A stretch of 64,000 nt of DNA from Actinomadura nitritigenes (GTDB lineage: Bacteria > Actinomycetota > Actinomycetes > Streptosporangiales > Streptosporangiaceae): positions 212,956-276,955 of the forward strand of contig NZ_JAGEOK010000014.1 of NCBI RefSeq assembly GCF_017573545.1, in the 5' to 3' direction. The notes beneath the pieces were generated by a model. It ran no database searches. It was given only the letters and a program-made list of their open reading frames with translations, and was not told the DNA's origin. Positions 1-8,194 of this stretch are shown here, piece after piece (position 1 is the stretch's first letter; each line of letters begins with the position of its first letter). A program made the position numbers and the translations under genes.

Positions 1-633
1 GCCTTCCACCAACCCGCCTACGGCACCGCCGTCCTTCCCAAGAACCCCGTCGCGGCTCTGGCTGAGGGCGCATTCCATCGGGTGCCCGTGCTCCAGGGCA
101 ACACCAAGGACGAACATCGGCTGTTCGCCGCGCTGTTCACACTCGACAGGCCCATCACGGCGGCCCGTTACCGCCGTCTGCTGACCGAGACGTTCGGTGA
201 GCAGCAGGCGGCCCGTGTCGCCCGGCGGTACCCGCCGGGACGCTCGGCGAGCCTGGCCTGGGCGGCGGTGGGAACCGACCGGGCCTGGACGTGCCCCACG
301 CTCGCCGCTGACCGCCTCCTGGCGAGGCACGTGCCCGTGTACAGCTTCGAGTTCGCCGACGAGCGCGCCCCGGCGCCGGATCTCAAGCCCGGCTTCCCCA
401 TGGGCGCCTATCACGGCTCGGAGCTGCCCTACCTGTTCGGCATGGCGAACGTCCGCCTGGCCCCTGCGCAGGTCCTGCTGTCCAACCGCATGATCGCGGC
501 GTGGACGAGGTTCGCCCGGACCGGTGCCCCGGGCGGAGGCTGGCGACCGTTTCCGGAGACCATGCAGCTGACCCCGGGCCGCGACCTGCCTGTCGATGCC
601 GGCGCCGAGCACCACTGCGCGTTCTGGCGGTGA
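1..633 (+). CDS. Carboxylesterase type B, C-terminal part
   Basis: The reading frame is open from the first base of the window, so this is the 3' part (about 210 codons) of a gene that begins outside. The visible part carries family landmarks of type B carboxylesterases/lipases. These are a VPVLQGNTKDE segment, and near the C-terminus GAYHGSELPYLFG, which holds the catalytic His of the Ser-Glu/Asp-His triad. The nucleophile elbow would lie upstream of the window. The family hydrolyses carboxylic esters, but the substrate cannot be read from the sequence. A strong hairpin follows the stop codon and the next gene converges on it. Family assignment is firm; the full length and any signal peptide are unknown. 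Confidence 0.85.
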   Translation, partial: AFHQPAYGTAVLPKNPVAALAEGAFHRVPVLQGNTKDEHRLFAALFTLDRPITAARYRRLLTETFGEQQAARVARRYPPGRSASLAWAAVGTDRAWTCPTLAADRLLARHVPVYSFEFADERAPAPDLKPGFPMGAYHGSELPYLFGMANVRLAPAQVLLSNRMIAAWTRFARTGAPGGGWRPFPETMQLTPGRDLPVDAGAEHHCAFWR

Positions 634-656
634 CCTGGCGACGCCGACCGGACGCC

Positions 657-684
657 GGGCCGGGGCGATCGGCCGCCCCGGCCC
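657..684. terminator. Hairpin between convergent genes
   Basis: A perfect 11-bp stem, GGGCCGGGGCG / CGCCCCGGCCC, closes a 6-nt loop. It lies between the esterase stop and the convergent tautomerase stop, so it probably terminates transcription from both sides. No U-tract is present, as is usual in high-GC actinobacteria. Confidence 0.6.
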
Positions 685-699
685 GGCGCGGCAGACGGG

Positions 700-906
700 T
701 CAGCTGCGGCCGAGCATCTCAGCGGTGAGGACGTTGCCGCCGATCCCCCAGCCGCCATCGGGAACCTCGTCGACGAGGACCAGGGTGGTCGCCCTGGCGC
801 GCTCGCCGTACACGTCGGCGTAGGCGTCGGTGACGGCGTCGATGAGCTTCTTCTTGGACTCGGGGGTCAGGGTGTCGGCCGGGACCTTGAGGTTGGCGAA
901 CGGCAT
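700..906 (-). CDS. 4-oxalocrotonate tautomerase family protein
   Basis: A 68-residue protein starting MPFANLKVP. Small tautomerases of the 4-OT family are 60-80 residues and use the N-terminal proline, exposed after Met removal, as the catalytic base. That proline is present here. The middle (TPESKKKLIDAVTDAYADVYG) matches the helix of the beta-alpha-beta fold. The gene lies 27 nt downstream of a short-chain dehydrogenase on the same strand and probably belongs to the same operon, which suggests metabolism of a small carbonyl or enol compound. An AAAGG Shine-Dalgarno precedes the ATG. The specific substrate is unknown. Confidence 0.85.
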   Translation of the reverse strand: MPFANLKVPADTLTPESKKKLIDAVTDAYADVYGERARATTLVLVDEVPDGGWGIGGNVLTAEMLGRS

Positions 907-933
907 GATGACGACCTTTCTCGTGATGGTGAT

Positions 934-1839
934 TCAGAGTGAGGCGGTCGAGGACAGCAGGTCCTCGATGCCCACGCGGTGGTAGAACTCGGCGCGGATC
1001 CGGTCGGCGACGATGGAGACCACCTCGCTGCCGTCCTTACTGGGGTCGACGTGGCTGCGGAACGGCCGCCGGCCCGCCGGGAGGCCGACGATGCGGACGA
1101 TCTCGCCGGCGACGGACTCCGCCCTCGCGTCCGGTGGGATCAGGCGGTTCAGCCGGCCGGTGAGGCCGGCGCGGAGCTCGCCGTAGGGCTCCTCGTACGC
1201 CTTGTCGCGGACCGCGTCCGATGGTCCGCCCGCGTTGGCGAAGTGGTTGGTGCCCGAGGTGAAGGCGCCGGGGACGACGATGGAGGTATCGATGCCGAAC
1301 CGGATGAGCTCGGCGGCGTAACTCTCCGCGAGGGCGTCCATGGCGGCCTTGGCCGCGAAGTACGGGGCGAGGAACGGCGGGTGGCCGCCTCGGGTGGAGG
1401 AGCTCCCCACCCACACCAGCAGTCCGGAACCCTGGCCGCGCAGGTGCGGCAGCGCGGCGCGGTTGACCCGCTGGGCGCCGAGGACGTTGACGTCGTAGAC
1501 GGCGGCGAGGTCCTCGGCCGTGAACGCCTCGGCCGGCCCCAGGACCATGTGCCCCGCGTTGTGGACGACGGCGTCGAGGCGGCCGTACCGGTCCAGGACG
1601 GTGCCGACGGCCAGGTCGGCGGACTCCTGCGACCGCACGTCCAGTTCGACCGCCGACAGCGCGAGGTCCTCCTCGGCGGCGAGCCGGTGCAGGGCGGCGA
1701 CGGCGGGCGCGTTGCGGTCCGCGGTCCGCCTCATGCCGGCGGCGACGGCGTGCCCGTCCCGTGCCAGGGCCACGGCCGTCAGCCGGCCGAACCCGCTGGA
1801 GGCCCCGGTGACGACGATGACCTGTCGCGCGGCGGCCAT
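934..1839 (-). CDS. Short-chain dehydrogenase/reductase (SDR)
   Basis: A 301-residue classical SDR with a Rossmann nucleotide-binding motif TGASSGFG near residues 11-18, an HNAG motif (NNAG equivalent) in the middle, and the catalytic YFAAK (YxxxK) preceded by a conserved Ser. It is slightly longer than the usual 250 residues because of a C-terminal extension around the substrate site. It should catalyse NAD(P)-dependent oxidation or reduction of a hydroxyl or carbonyl group. Its ATG overlaps the stop of the upstream SDR (TGATG), so the pair is translationally coupled. The operon is divergent from a TetR regulator. Confidence 0.88.
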   Translation of the reverse strand: MAAARQVIVVTGASSGFGRLTAVALARDGHAVAAGMRRTADRNAPAVAALHRLAAEEDLALSAVELDVRSQESADLAVGTVLDRYGRLDAVVHNAGHMVLGPAEAFTAEDLAAVYDVNVLGAQRVNRAALPHLRGQGSGLLVWVGSSSTRGGHPPFLAPYFAAKAAMDALAESYAAELIRFGIDTSIVVPGAFTSGTNHFANAGGPSDAVRDKAYEEPYGELRAGLTGRLNRLIPPDARAESVAGEIVRIVGLPAGRRPFRSHVDPSKDGSEVVSIVADRIRAEFYHRVGIEDLLSSTASL

Positions 1840-2573
1840 CAGATGATGCCGCCGTTCGCGCGCACGACCTGCCCGTTGACCCAGTGCCCGGCCGGGCTCG
1901 CCAGGAAGGAGACGACCTCGGCGATGTCCTCGGGGGTGCCGAGCCGCTCCAGCGGCGGCTGCTTGGCGAGATGCTCGATCGTCGCCTCGTCCTTGCCGTC
2001 CAGGAACAGTTCGGTGGCGGTCGGGCCGGGCGCGACGGCGTTGACCGTGATGTCGCGTCCGCGAAGCTCGCGGGCGAGCACCAGCGTCATCGCCTCGACG
2101 GCACCCTTGCTCGCGGCGTACGCCCCGTAGGCGGGGAACTGAAGGCCGACCACAGAGGTGGACAGGTTGACGAGCGCGCCGCCGTCGCGCACGCGGCGCG
2201 CGGCCTCCCGGGCCATCACGAACGCGCCGCGGATGTTGGTTCGGTGCAGGGCGTCCAGCTCGTCCAGATCGAGGTCGGCGATCGGGGACAGCGCCAGCCG
2301 TCCCGCCGAGTTGACGACCACGTCGACCCCGCCGAAGGACTTCTCGGCGGCGTCGAACATCTCCGCGACGGCGCCCTCGTCGGCGACGTCGGCCTGGACC
2401 GGGATCGCCCGGCCGCCGGACGCCGCGATCTCCTCCACCACCCGCGCCGCGGCGGAGGCCGCCCCCTGGAACCCCACCGCGACCGCGAAGCCGCGTGCCG
2501 CCAGCGCCGCCGCAATGGCCTTGCCTATCCCGCGGGAGCCGCCGCTGACGACGGCCACACGCTGATCACTCAT
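1839..2573 (-). CDS. Short-chain dehydrogenase/reductase (SDR)
   Basis: A 244-residue classical SDR. SGGSRGIG is the glycine-rich cofactor loop, NSAG stands for NNAG, and YAASK is the catalytic YxxxK. The C-terminus (GHWNGQVVRANGGII) resembles the FabG-type WVNGQ...DGG ending. Length is normal. It is first in a three-gene operon (SDR, SDR, tautomerase). The 110-bp gap to the divergent TetR gene contains a long inverted repeat that could be the shared operator. Family is certain; substrate is unknown. Confidence 0.88.
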   Translation of the reverse strand: MSDQRVAVVSGGSRGIGKAIAAALAARGFAVAVGFQGAASAAARVVEEIAASGGRAIPVQADVADEGAVAEMFDAAEKSFGGVDVVVNSAGRLALSPIADLDLDELDALHRTNIRGAFVMAREAARRVRDGGALVNLSTSVVGLQFPAYGAYAASKGAVEAMTLVLARELRGRDITVNAVAPGPTATELFLDGKDEATIEHLAKQPPLERLGTPEDIAEVVSFLASPAGHWVNGQVVRANGGII

Positions 2574-2594
2574 GGCGAAACCCCCTGCTCTTAT

Positions 2595-2621
2595 CGTCGA
2601 TACGGAACATTCATATCGACG
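2595..2621. promoter_or_regulatory. Inverted-repeat operator candidate for the TetR regulator
   Basis: CGTCGATA, an 11-nt spacer, then TATCGACG: two perfect 8-bp arms spanning 27 bp in the divergent SDR/TetR intergenic region. The size and position fit a TetR-family operator controlling both directions. This is inferred from geometry; no protein-DNA data support it. Confidence 0.5.
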
Positions 2622-2683
2622 TTATGACCTCACCGTAGCACAGGTTCGTAGCATCGTTAGCGGATGGCGGTATCATCGATCTC

Positions 2684-3388
2684 ATGGCAGAGACGGACCC
2701 GCTCCGCGCGGCGATGATCGAGGCCGCGGAGCGGCAGCTGGCGTCGTCCTCGGACCACGAGATCGCGACGCGTGCGGTCTGCGAGGCCGTCGGCGTGAGC
2801 CAGCCCGTGCTCTACCGGCTGTTCGGTGACAAGCGCGGGCTGCTCGACGCCGTCGCCGACCACGGGTACGAGCGGTACACCGCGCTCAAGGCCGCCCAGG
2901 AGCAGACCGGCGACCCGGTCGCCGACCTGCACGCCGGCTGGGACGGCCACATGGCGTTCGCCCAGGAGAACCCGGCCCTCTACCAGCTGATGTTCACGCC
3001 GCGGCCGTGGTCGCACTCGACGGCGCGAGAGCGCGTGATGGACCTGCTGGTGGCCGCGCTCACACGGTGCGCGGCGGCGGGCGCGCTGAGACTGGAGCCG
3101 CGAACCGCCGGTCAGCTGATCCTGTCGGCGAACGTCGGGACCGCCCTGGACCACATCGCCCACCCGGCCCTGTTCGAGGACCCGGCGCTCTCCCACCGCA
3201 TGCGGGACGCCGTGTTCTCGCACGTGCTGACCACCACGACCGCTCAGGACGGCGCCGACCCGCTGCACACCGCCGCGCTGCGCCTGCACGCGCAACTCGA
3301 CCTCACCGGGACCGAGGCCCTGGAGCCGGTCGAGACCGCCCTCCTGCGGCGATGGCTCGAACGCATCACGCAACCCGGCCACCGGTGA
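2684..3388 (+). CDS. TetR/AcrR family transcriptional regulator
   Basis: A 234-residue protein. An N-terminal helix-turn-helix (residues about 20-55, with SQPVLYRLFGDKRGLLDAV as recognition helix and following segment) is typical of TetR. The remaining helical part would be the ligand and dimer domain. It is transcribed away from the SDR-SDR-tautomerase operon, so it is probably the local repressor of that operon, responding to a small hydrophobic ligand. There is no strong Shine-Dalgarno before the ATG, and a TATCAT element sits 7 bp upstream, which would fit a leaderless transcript. Confidence 0.85.
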   Translation: MAETDPLRAAMIEAAERQLASSSDHEIATRAVCEAVGVSQPVLYRLFGDKRGLLDAVADHGYERYTALKAAQEQTGDPVADLHAGWDGHMAFAQENPALYQLMFTPRPWSHSTARERVMDLLVAALTRCAAAGALRLEPRTAGQLILSANVGTALDHIAHPALFEDPALSHRMRDAVFSHVLTTTTAQDGADPLHTAALRLHAQLDLTGTEALEPVETALLRRWLERITQPGHR

Positions 3389-3490
3389 CGGCGGGCGGAT
3401 CCGCCGGGGCAGGTCGTCGAGACCGCCCTGAGGGCTCTGGACCCGCCGCACCCCGCCGCCCAGCGTGATCACCGGCAGCCGGGTGGAGCG

Positions 3491-4642
3491 TCACCAGGTG
3501 TAGACGACGCCGGGCCGGGTGCTGTCGGCGGGCAGGGAGAAGGCGGTGCGCCTGCCGGTCTGGAGATCCAGGCGCGCCCAGCCATCGCCTCGCCGGTAGA
3601 AGACGTGCCTGCCGGTCGCGTCGGCAGCCGGCAGTTCGAGGAAGGCGGGGACGTCCTTCCACTCGTCCAGGGTCCGGGCGCCGCCCCCATCGGACGGCAG
3701 CAGCACGAGCCTGACCTCCTGCCTCGTCTGCCGCAGGGCGAGCCGGTCGCCGCTCGGCAGCAGGACGGCCCCCAGCGGATCACCGGCGGCAGGCACGTCC
3801 CGGCCCGCCGGGAGCGCCCCCTCCCTGCTCTGGACGGCCAGGTCGCCGGCTGTGCCGTCGGCCGACCAGTGCACCTGGCGGCCGTCCTCGCTCCAGGAGA
3901 TCGCGTCGAGGCCGGAGCGGCTGCTCCAGGCGCGCTCCTTGCCGGTGCGCAGGTCACGCACCACGAGCACGTCGCCGCCGTGTCCACTGAGCGCCAACGC
4001 GAGGCGGGTGGCGTCCGGCGACGGCGCCAGCGCGGTGACGCTCGGCCAGGCAGAGGGCGCCTGCGTCGTCTCCGGCGCGGGCGAGGCCGCAGGCAGGTCC
4101 CGGGACCGGGGGACGCGGGCGACGAGCAGCGCCTTGCCGGGACGTCCCTTCTCGTCGACGCGGGTCCGGGCGACGAACTGCGGCGACGAGGCGCCCCCGC
4201 CCTTGGCCTTCACGGTGAAGAACAGCGTGCGGTTGTCGGTCGCGCTGGTCAGGCCCGCCCAGTCCTGCACGTAGCCGGCCGGTGGTTCGACCGTGCCCAG
4301 CGTCCGGCCCGTCGCCGCCTGCACGACCCGGGTCGGGGACTCGCCGTCGCTGCGGAACAGCAGCGTCGGGGACGCGGCCGGCCGGATCGGCGTCACCGCG
4401 CCGATCGTCAGGCCCGGTTCGTCCGCCTGCCCGCCGTGGCCTCGCGCCGTGAGCACGGCGGCGAGCAGCACGGCCGTACCGGCGGCCGCCAGCGCCGGAA
4501 GCAGCAGACGGGGACGGCGAACGCGGCGGCGCCGGGTGCGGGGGGCGGGCGCGGTGTCCCAATCCGGTTCGCACGGCGCCGGTACGGCGGCGGTCCTGGC
4601 CTCGAACGCGGCACGCAGCCGGTGCTCGATGTCCGTCGTCAT
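3491..4642 (-). CDS. Membrane-anchored beta-propeller-like protein, sigma-factor partner
   Basis: A 383-residue protein starting MTTDIEHRLRAAFEART; this ATG overlaps the stop of the upstream sigma factor gene (ATGA). A cytoplasmic N-terminus of about 50 residues rich in Arg is followed by one membrane segment (LLLPALAAAGTAVLLAAVL). The extracellular part has repeating strands of the TolB/WD40-like type, for example DATRLALALSGHGG and DAISWSEDGRQVHWS. Such proteins are often encoded right behind SigE-type ECF sigma factors. The N-terminus is where an anti-sigma function would sit, but no HxxxCxxC zinc anti-sigma motif is visible. The role as sigma partner is inference from coupling. Confidence 0.7.
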   Translation of the reverse strand: MTTDIEHRLRAAFEARTAAVPAPCEPDWDTAPAPRTRRRRVRRPRLLLPALAAAGTAVLLAAVLTARGHGGQADEPGLTIGAVTPIRPAASPTLLFRSDGESPTRVVQAATGRTLGTVEPPAGYVQDWAGLTSATDNRTLFFTVKAKGGGASSPQFVARTRVDEKGRPGKALLVARVPRSRDLPAASPAPETTQAPSAWPSVTALAPSPDATRLALALSGHGGDVLVVRDLRTGKERAWSSRSGLDAISWSEDGRQVHWSADGTAGDLAVQSREGALPAGRDVPAAGDPLGAVLLPSGDRLALRQTRQEVRLVLLPSDGGGARTLDEWKDVPAFLELPAADATGRHVFYRRGDGWARLDLQTGRRTAFSLPADSTRPGVVYTW

Positions 4643-5169
4643 CGCTGTCCTCCCAGCAGGTCTTCCATGCCGCGCAGCGCGCGGGAGATCGTGGACGAGA
4701 CGGTGCCGCGGCTCACACCGAGCGCGGCCCCGATCTCGGCGTCGTCCAACCCGAGATAGAAGCACAGCACGAGCACCTCGCGCTGCCGCCGGCTGAGCCG
4801 GTCCAGTGCGGCGAGCACCGCGGCGTGCTCCTCGCGGCGCAGCGCCTCGGCGTCCGCCGCGCTCTCGGGCACCGGGTGCAGCCTCCGGGTCCGCGCGGCG
4901 GTCCGGCGGCGGCGCAGCGCCGACCGGCAGCCGTTGACCACCGACGTGCGCAGATACGCCTCGGGACTCTCGGGCGGACCCTTGCGCTTCCAGCGGCGAT
5001 ACAGGCCGATGTAGGCCTCCTGCACCACCTCCTCGGCGAGCCCCTCGTCACCGACGAGCAGCACGGCGATGTGCACGAACTTGCGGGCGTGGCTCTGGAA
5101 CAGCGCGGACAGAGCGTCCGCCGGCCGATCCGCCATGTGCGGATCGGACAAGGGCACTGTCGTCGGCAC
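4639..5169 (-). CDS. ECF sigma factor, SigE-like family
   Basis: Region 2 (LFQSHARKFVHIAVLLVGD...AEEVVQEAYIGLYRRW) and region 4 (LSRRQREVLVLCFYLGLDDAEIGAALGVSRGTV) of an extracytoplasmic-function sigma factor, about 176 residues. I prefer the GTG at 5169 because AGGGAAGG lies 11 nt upstream; an ATG at 5136 begins just before region 2 and is the alternative. An open frame extends further upstream but has no good ribosome site. It is coupled to the membrane beta-propeller gene behind it, suggesting a sigma/sensor pair that responds to an envelope signal. Confidence 0.85.
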   Translation of the reverse strand: MPTTVPLSDPHMADRPADALSALFQSHARKFVHIAVLLVGDEGLAEEVVQEAYIGLYRRWKRKGPPESPEAYLRTSVVNGCRSALRRRRTAARTRRLHPVPESAADAEALRREEHAAVLAALDRLSRRQREVLVLCFYLGLDDAEIGAALGVSRGTVSSTISRALRGMEDLLGGQR

Positions 5170-5301
5170 GTGTGGGGCCGCCTTCCCTAGGGGCTTTACC
5201 AACAAAGACGTCCGGCCGGCCCGGCTGCTGAATCCAGAACCCCGCAACGCATCTCCGAAGCCCTGAGCCACCAGCCGGCCCCCAGGTCGCCGTTCATGCG
5301 G

Positions 5302-6894
5302 TCATCGGGCGGCGACGGTCTCGGTGTCCTCCGCCTCGTCCGGCGCGGCCGCGGGGGCGGTGTTCTTCGGGCCGCGCAGGGCGATGTAGACGAGCAGCAC
5401 GGCCATGACGGCGACGCCTGCCCACATGGACTGCTGCCATCCGTCGACGTAGGACTGCCTTGCGGCGTCGACCAGGGCCTGCGCGTGCGATCCTGCGCCG
5501 GCCGAGACCTGGAGGGCGTTGGCGATGCCCTCCCGAGCGGTGTGCGCGGTCTCCTGGGGGATGCCGTGCAGCCTGTCGTCGATGGCGTTGCGGTAGCCGG
5601 CCGTCAGGATCGCGCCGAGCATGGCGACGCCGAGTGCGGTGCCGAATTCTCGGGTGACGTCGTTGAGGGCGGAGGCCACGCCCTGTTTCTCGCGCGGCAG
5701 GGAGCGGGTGATGGCCTCGGTGGAGGGAACCATGGCCAGGGCCAAGCCGATGCCCATGACGATGATGCCGGGCAGGATCGACAGGTAGCCGCCGTCGACG
5801 GAGACGAACAGGGCCATGAGCGCCAGGCTGCCGCCGGTCAGCGCGATCCCCGCGGCCATCGTCGCACGTGGGCCGATCCGCGCGGCCAGCCTGGGGGCCA
5901 GGCCGGACGCCACCATCATGGCGATGGCCAGGGGCATCAGCGCCGCCGCGGACCGCAGTCCCGACCAGCCGAGCACGGCCTGCAGGAACGGGAAGAGGAC
6001 CACGGAGATGCCCGTCTGGACGCCGAAGACCACGACCAGCGTGATCGAGCCGCCGGCCAGGCCGCGCTCACGGAACAGGCGCACGTCCAGCAGCGAAGCG
6101 TCCCGGCGGCGCAGTTCCCAGGACACGAAACCGGCCGTGGCGGCGAGGCCGACGGCGAGGCTGACCAGGGTCCTGGCCGCGGTCCAACCGCGTTCCGGGC
6201 CCTCTTGCAGGACGAAGATGAGGGCGGCCACGGCGACGATGGACAGCAGCGCGCCGACGGTGTCGAAGGCGTGGGGCGAGCGCTCGCGGGAGTTGGGAAC
6301 CGCCTTCAGCGCCATGACCAGGGCCACGACGACCAGGGCCACGGGCAGGACGAACAGCCAGCGCCAGTCGGCGACGTCCACCAGGAGCGCGGACAGGAAC
6401 ATGCCCAGGATGCCGCCGCCTCCGGCGACACCGGTCCACACGCCGATCGCCTTTCCGCGCTGCTCCTCGGGAAAGGTGGAGGTGATGACGGCCAGGGTGA
6501 CGGGCATGATCGTTGCCGCGCCGGCACCGCTGACCGCGCGCGCGGCCAGCATCACCGCGGCGTTCGGAGCCAGGCCCGACGCAACGCTCGCGACGCCGAA
6601 GACGGCCAGCCCGGCGATCAGCATGGGCCTGCGGCCCAGGCGGTCACCGATCGCACCGAGCGGCAGCAGCAGTGCGGCCAGGACAAGGGTGTAGACGTTG
6701 ATGATCCACAGGACCGTGCCCTGCGAGGTGTCGAAGTCGACGGCCATGTGCGTCTGGGCGACGATCAGCCCGGACACCGACGCGATGACGGCCATCAGCG
6801 CGATCGAGACGGTGGTCAGGATCGTGCGCAGCTGACGCGCGTCCGGCGCGTCCCCGCCGCTCTCCCCGGCCGCTTGTGCAGCGTTCGTGCTCAT
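5302..6894 (-). CDS. MFS drug-efflux transporter, DHA2 (EmrB/QacA) family
   Basis: A 530-residue polytopic membrane protein of the 14-helix DHA2 type. Motif A appears as GAIGDRLGRRP after the second helix. The antiporter motif C region is LAVFGVASVASGLAPN...GAGAATIMP. Length and topology match EmrB/QacA/Mmr proteins, which export drugs or endogenous antibiotics using the proton gradient. A GAGAGGA ribosome site precedes the ATG. It lies alone on its strand, convergent with nothing close, and no regulator is adjacent. Substrate is unknown. Confidence 0.9.
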   Translation of the reverse strand: MSTNAAQAAGESGGDAPDARQLRTILTTVSIALMAVIASVSGLIVAQTHMAVDFDTSQGTVLWIINVYTLVLAALLLPLGAIGDRLGRRPMLIAGLAVFGVASVASGLAPNAAVMLAARAVSGAGAATIMPVTLAVITSTFPEEQRGKAIGVWTGVAGGGGILGMFLSALLVDVADWRWLFVLPVALVVVALVMALKAVPNSRERSPHAFDTVGALLSIVAVAALIFVLQEGPERGWTAARTLVSLAVGLAATAGFVSWELRRRDASLLDVRLFRERGLAGGSITLVVVFGVQTGISVVLFPFLQAVLGWSGLRSAAALMPLAIAMMVASGLAPRLAARIGPRATMAAGIALTGGSLALMALFVSVDGGYLSILPGIIVMGIGLALAMVPSTEAITRSLPREKQGVASALNDVTREFGTALGVAMLGAILTAGYRNAIDDRLHGIPQETAHTAREGIANALQVSAGAGSHAQALVDAARQSYVDGWQQSMWAGVAVMAVLLVYIALRGPKNTAPAAAPDEAEDTETVAAR

Positions 6895-7219
6895 GGATTC
6901 CTCTCAGAAGGGGCGTGCGGAATCGGCGCCTAGACCAGAAGCGGCGGCAGGGCGCTGATGTGGGAGGCGACCAATCGCCGGCCGCGGCGGACGCGCCGGC
7001 TGACGCGGTCAGGTCGATGGCGGTGCCGGTCGGCCGAGAACGCCGATGCGATGCTTCATGTGAGGCTCCCGTCGGTTCGCTTGCCCTCGGCGACTTGAGC
7101 GGGACAGCGCCCCGATTCCTGACAGGAACCGCATGTGGCATGGGTCATAGCGCCGACGACGGGCGGCACGTGCCGGCGGTCGGCCGGAGCGGTCACCGAT
7201 GGCCCGGCTGGGCGGCCCG
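6895..7219. other. Intergenic region without a supported gene
   Basis: This 325-bp stretch separates the MFS start from the truncated end of the decayed flavoprotein gene. On the minus strand there is a 16-codon ORF beginning MKHRIGVLGR after a GGGAG sequence near 7060, too short to call. Otherwise I see only the MFS promoter region and low-complexity GC-rich DNA. Confidence 0.4.
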
Positions 7220-7996
7220 TCAAGCGGTGGCCGGCGCCCCGCCGCGCTCGGCCCGCGACAGCAGCTGCCGCCGGTGCTTGATCCGGGCCAGCACGGTGTC
7301 GGCGGAATGCGCGCCCAGCTGGTTCGCGGACTGGCAGCTCATCCGCAGCGGCAGGCCCGACGGTGCCGCCGAGTCCCCGGCCGCGACGATGCGCGCGTCG
7401 TCCACACTGGTCAGGGTCTCGTCGGTCAGCAGGCGGCCGGCGGCGTCGGTGCTCAGCCCGCTGCGCGCGGCCAGGTCCGGCACGCCGAACCCCGCGGCCC
7501 AGATCGTCACCTGGCTCGGCAACTCGCGGCCGCCACTGAGCCGGACGGCGTCGCGGGTCACCGCCGTCACCCTCGTGTCCGAGCCGTCGAGCACGGTCAC
7601 GCCCATCTCGGCCAGCCGCCTGGCGACCGAGCGCCGAACCCGGGGATGCAGGTACCGGCCGAGCACTCCGCCGCAGACCAGGGTCACGGTGCGGCCGCCT
7701 CCGCCAGTTCGGCGGCGGTCTCGATGCCGAGGACCCCGCCCCCGACCACCGTCACCGCGGCCGTGGCGGGCGCGGCGCCGAGGATCGGCCACAGCCGCTG
7801 CGCCGCTTCCAGGGTGGCGATCGGGTAGGCGAACTCGGCCCCGGGCACGCCTGGATCAGCGCTGCCACTGCCCGCCGCGTAGACCAGGTAGTCGTAGCCG
7901 ACGGTGCGACCGGACGCCAGCGTCACACCGCGCTCGGCCGCCTCGATCCGGGACGCGGTGTACGCCGATCACGACCACCTCGGTGCTCGCCCTCAT
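7220..7996 (-). pseudogene. Decayed NDH-2-like NAD(P)/FAD oxidoreductase
   Basis: Three frames together spell one flavoprotein. The start MRASTEVVVIG (ATG at 7996) is the beginning of the FAD Rossmann fold. The text then jumps to RIEAAERGVTLASGRTVGYDYLVYAAGSGSADP, which in intact homologues lies some 65-80 residues later, so about 200 bp have been lost. A second frame change near 7685 separates TVVGGGVLGIETAAELAEA (the NAD fold) from VTLVCGGVLGRYLHPRVRRS. The C-terminal third after RMSCQSANQLGAHSADTVLARI is replaced by unrelated sequence. Deletion plus frameshift plus truncation make it non-functional. The family is NADH dehydrogenase-like (Ndh/AIF). Confidence 0.8.
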
Positions 7997-8194
7997 GGTG
8001 TCTCCTTCGCTCGATGCGGGTTCGGCATCAAGACACCGCGTGGCCGAAGGTCCTGACAGCCTGTGAGGCAGATCACTCGCGGGAGCGGTCTCCGCGAAGC
8101 AGTGGTTGATCAGCGTCATCCTCCAAGAGGGCCGGCGCCCGGCCCCTGGGCGGGTTCTTCCCTGGGGGCGGGCGCCGGTTCGGTCACCTCGGCG

